From positions 40,114 to 104,113 of the forward strand of contig JBBPIG010000009.1 of NCBI GenBank assembly GCA_038040445.1: a stretch of 64,000 nucleotides of DNA, read 5' to 3'. Positions 62,181 to 64,000 of this stretch are shown here, in pieces. Below the pieces are notes generated by a model. It had not been told where the DNA came from. It searched no databases and saw only the letters and a list, made by a program, of their open reading frames with translations. A program made the position numbers and the translations under genes. Origin of the DNA: Acidobacteriota bacterium (GTDB lineage Bacteria; Acidobacteriota; Blastocatellia; UBA7656). Numbering within the stretch: position 1 is the first letter of the stretch; each line of letters opens with the position of its first letter.

Positions 62181-62956
62181 GAAGTAATTGTGCCGCCGCC
62201 ATCCACGACAAACGTGTGACCGGTGATATAGCCGGAGGCCGGCGCCGCTAAGAAAACCGCTACGCCTTTTAACTCGCCTTCCGCCCCGACTCGGCCCATC
62301 GGGACCCCGGCTTCGATCATGGGTTGTGCGACTTCCAAGACTCTTTCCGTCATTCGCGAAGGAAAGAATCCCGGCGCGATGGCATTGACTCGAATACCTC
62401 GCCGGGCCCACTTCGCGGCGAATTCGCGGGTCATCGCGATCAATCCACCCTTGGCCGCGACGTAGCCGATTATATGCTGGCCGTTCTCCATCGAGCCCCT
62501 GAGTCCGGCTATGGACGCGACATTGATGATGTTGCCGGTGCGGCGCTTGAGCATTTCGCGCCCAACACGTTGAGAGAAAAGAAAAGCGCCGGTCAGATTG
62601 GTCTGGAGCACCATGTTCCACTTCTCGAGCGAATGGTCTTCGATGGGCTCTCCCCAGGTCACGCCGGCGTTGTTGACGAGAATGTCGATTTGACCATAGA
62701 TCTCGATGGTCCGATCGACTGAGGCCTGAACATCGGCGACCTTCGACACATCGCACAGCGCGCCTTCGCACCTGAAGCCGCGACTGCGAAATTCTTCGAC
62801 GGTTGGTGTCAACCATTGCTCGCGGCGCGCCAGCAGCATTAGCGAGGCCCCGGCTTCGGCAAGACCTTCCGCCATTTCCTTCCCGAGTCCGCGTGAACCG
62901 CCCGTTACCAGCGCGACCTTTCCCGAGAGATCAAATAGTTCTTTCAACGTTGGCAA
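62177..62956 (-). CDS. Short-chain dehydrogenase/reductase
   Basis: 259-residue classical SDR. TGGSRGLGKEMAEGLAEAGA (NAD(P) binding), NNAGVTWG, active-site Ser in INVASIAG, YVAAKGG (YxxxK), and a C-terminal GHTFVVDGGGTITS. Resembles gluconate 5-dehydrogenase-like enzymes. TTG start at 62956 with GGAG about ten bases upstream; the open frame extends through repeat family F. Its TGA overlaps the ATG of the ceramidase-like gene. Confidence 0.88.
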   Translation of the reverse strand: MPTLKELFDLSGKVALVTGGSRGLGKEMAEGLAEAGASLMLLARREQWLTPTVEEFRSRGFRCEGALCDVSKVADVQASVDRTIEIYGQIDILVNNAGVTWGEPIEDHSLEKWNMVLQTNLTGAFLFSQRVGREMLKRRTGNIINVASIAGLRGSMENGQHIIGYVAAKGGLIAMTREFAAKWARRGIRVNAIAPGFFPSRMTERVLEVAQPMIEAGVPMGRVGAEGELKGVAVFLAAPASGYITGHTFVVDGGGTITS

Positions 62957-62983
62957 GTATCGAGTCTCCTTCCTTAGTTCCCT

Positions 62984-63062
62984 GGGAGCGCAGGCATCAT
63001 TTCCTGTTTGGGCCTGCCTGGCATTGCGCGAGAAGAGGCAGGCAGGGATGCCTGCGCTCCCA
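62984..63062. repeat. CTGGGAGCGCAGGCATC inverted repeat (family F)
   Basis: CTGGGAGCGCAGGCATCATT in one arm, GCAGGCAGGGATGCCTGCGC and TCCCAG in the other, with a TGCGCGAGAAGAGG spacer. Same family as the lpxC-murA gap, with a longer and less perfect loop. Confidence 0.9.
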
Positions 63063-63065
63063 GAG

Positions 63066-63917
63066 CTAGCCCGGCCGCACATCCGTCGGAGTAGGATCCT
63101 TCTCCCTGGCTTTAGCCTCATCCCATAGTGCGTCCATCTCGATGTGATCTGAGTCTGCCGGTTTGCGGCCCTGCTCTCGAAGCTTGTCTTCGATATAACG
63201 GAATCGTCGCCGGAATTTTCTGTTCGAACCCTTTAGCGCACTTTCGGGATCGATGCCGAGGAGTCGCGCGACATTCACCGCTACGAAGAGCAAGTCCCCG
63301 ACCTCGCCGGCGATCTCCTGATGAGTCGGGTGCTCGTCGGCCACCGCCTGCTTCAGCTCTTCCACCTCTTCGTCGAGTTTTTCAAGGACCGAGGCGACAT
63401 CCGGCCAATCGAAGTCGACGCGCGAGACCTTCGTCGTCATCTGAAACGCTTCCATCACCGCCGGCAACTTCGACGAAACGCTGTCCAGCATCGAGGGGTT
63501 CTCTGCGCGCTTGCCCTTTGCTTCAAGCTCGGCTTCTTTGATCGCTTCCCAGTTTCGAAGCACTTCGCCGGCGGTCTGAGCTGTGTCCTCGCCGAACACG
63601 TGTGGATGGCGGCGGATCATCTTGGAGGCAATGCGCTCGATCACCTCGGCGACGTTGAAGCGGTTTTCTTCGGTTGCGATCTGGCTGTGAAAAACGACTT
63701 GAAGCAGCAAATCTCCAAGCTCGCCGACGAACTCCTCATCGTTGCCCTCGTCGATGGCTTCGACGACCTCATAGGCTTCTTCGAGCATCATTGGCTTGAG
63801 GCTCTCGTGTGTCTGCTCGCGATCCCAGGGACAGCCGCCGGGCGCGCGCAGCCGCGATATCAACGCGACCATCTCGGCGAATTTTTCCCCTGCCGTATTT
63901 GAGTATGAGTCCGCCAC
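63066..63917 (-). CDS. mazG: Nucleoside triphosphate pyrophosphohydrolase MazG
   Basis: 283 residues with tandem MazG domains: GGCPWDREQTHESLKPMMLEEAYEVVEAI, EEFVGELGDLLLQVVFHSQIA in the first, and LDEEVEELKQAVADEHPTHQEIAGEVGDLLFVAVNVARLLG with EE..E...E..D metal residues in the second. Hydrolyses (d)NTPs and helps clear damaged or excess nucleotides. GTG start at 63917. A final RPG and TAG lie four bases before the family F repeat. Confidence 0.95.
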   Translation of the reverse strand: MADSYSNTAGEKFAEMVALISRLRAPGGCPWDREQTHESLKPMMLEEAYEVVEAIDEGNDEEFVGELGDLLLQVVFHSQIATEENRFNVAEVIERIASKMIRRHPHVFGEDTAQTAGEVLRNWEAIKEAELEAKGKRAENPSMLDSVSSKLPAVMEAFQMTTKVSRVDFDWPDVASVLEKLDEEVEELKQAVADEHPTHQEIAGEVGDLLFVAVNVARLLGIDPESALKGSNRKFRRRFRYIEDKLREQGRKPADSDHIEMDALWDEAKAREKDPTPTDVRPG

Positions 63918-63929
63918 GCACCGAATCTA

Positions 63930-64000
63930 CAAGATGAACCGGCAAAGGGCAAAGGGCAAAGAGCGGAGGATCGAGAATGGAAGATCGAAGGTTGAGGATC
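63930..64000. repeat. GGCAAAGGGCAAAGAG and GGATCGAGAATGG repeats
   Basis: Tandem GGCAAAGG units followed by GATCGAGAATGGAAGATCG, the family attached to gpmI and argG. Continues past the window edge. Confidence 0.7.

Overview
The window is a gene-dense stretch of a diderm bacterial chromosome. It has lpxC and an lgt-like gene, many lipoprotein or signal-peptide proteins, frequent GTG/TTG starts, and GC-rich coding sequence interrupted by a few AT-richer islands. Several features suggest an Acidobacteriota genome, probably of the Blastocatellia type: a large secreted sortilin-like BNR-repeat protein, carboxypeptidase-regulatory-domain proteins, a tetraether-synthase-like radical SAM protein, and very many short inverted or tandem repeats between genes. 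This assignment is inference from content; no rRNA gene is present.

Layout. 1-3575: gpmI (5' end cut by the window), ychF and a HAD phosphatase. 3774-4900: AT-richer patch with an overlapping DUF5678-like/retropepsin-like pair and a gene remnant. 4911-12642: CPA2 antiporter, GT9 glycosyltransferase, aspartate aminotransferase, coaD, rsmD and small secreted, DNA-binding or membrane proteins. 12631-22356: homoserine dehydrogenase, NUDIX, SAM hydrolase, a MITE-like element, citrate synthase, an SH3b lipoprotein, a Fic protein that lacks its catalytic His, and a secreted amidohydrolase. 23302-26726: a minimal bacterial microcompartment set (class II aldolase with a helical tail, BMC-H shell protein, BMC-P vertex protein) followed by glutamine-dependent NAD+ synthetase. 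26802-28810: AT-rich two-gene island with an ADP-ribosyltransferase-like protein overlapping a 497-residue protein of unknown family. 28937-34063: exported truncated globin, BNR-repeat protein, lipocalin-like protein. 34234-37152: receiver-like protein, then a tightly overlapping operon of a divergent Lgt paralog, a tetraether-synthase-like radical SAM enzyme and a small membrane protein. 38150-38247: tRNA-Sec. 38381-46674: thioesterase, lpxC, murA, HIT protein, DUF2442 protein, an exported HEAT-repeat/cyclophilin fusion and a molybdopterin oxidoreductase. 46815-58411: arginine biosynthesis, with argH on the plus strand and argR-argG-(P-loop gene)-argC-[higB-higA, broken DUF4160]-argD-argF'-argB on the minus strand, and ARG-box-like palindromes before argR. 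58507-64000: PEGA protein and membrane partner, small PLDc_N-like protein, neutral-ceramidase-like enzyme, SDR and mazG.

A pervasive feature is at least eight families of short intergenic repeats. Many touch the neighbouring genes exactly: different genes share repeat-derived C-termini (-VSSP in the BMC vertex protein and a thioesterase, -IDHG in ArgH and ArgD, -IED(RG) in GpmI and ArgG), and one 26-bp inverted repeat supplies the start codons of two unrelated genes and the stop codon of a third. The most promising candidate systems are the Lgt-like/Tes-like membrane-lipid operon, the minimal microcompartment locus and the ART-like two-gene island.
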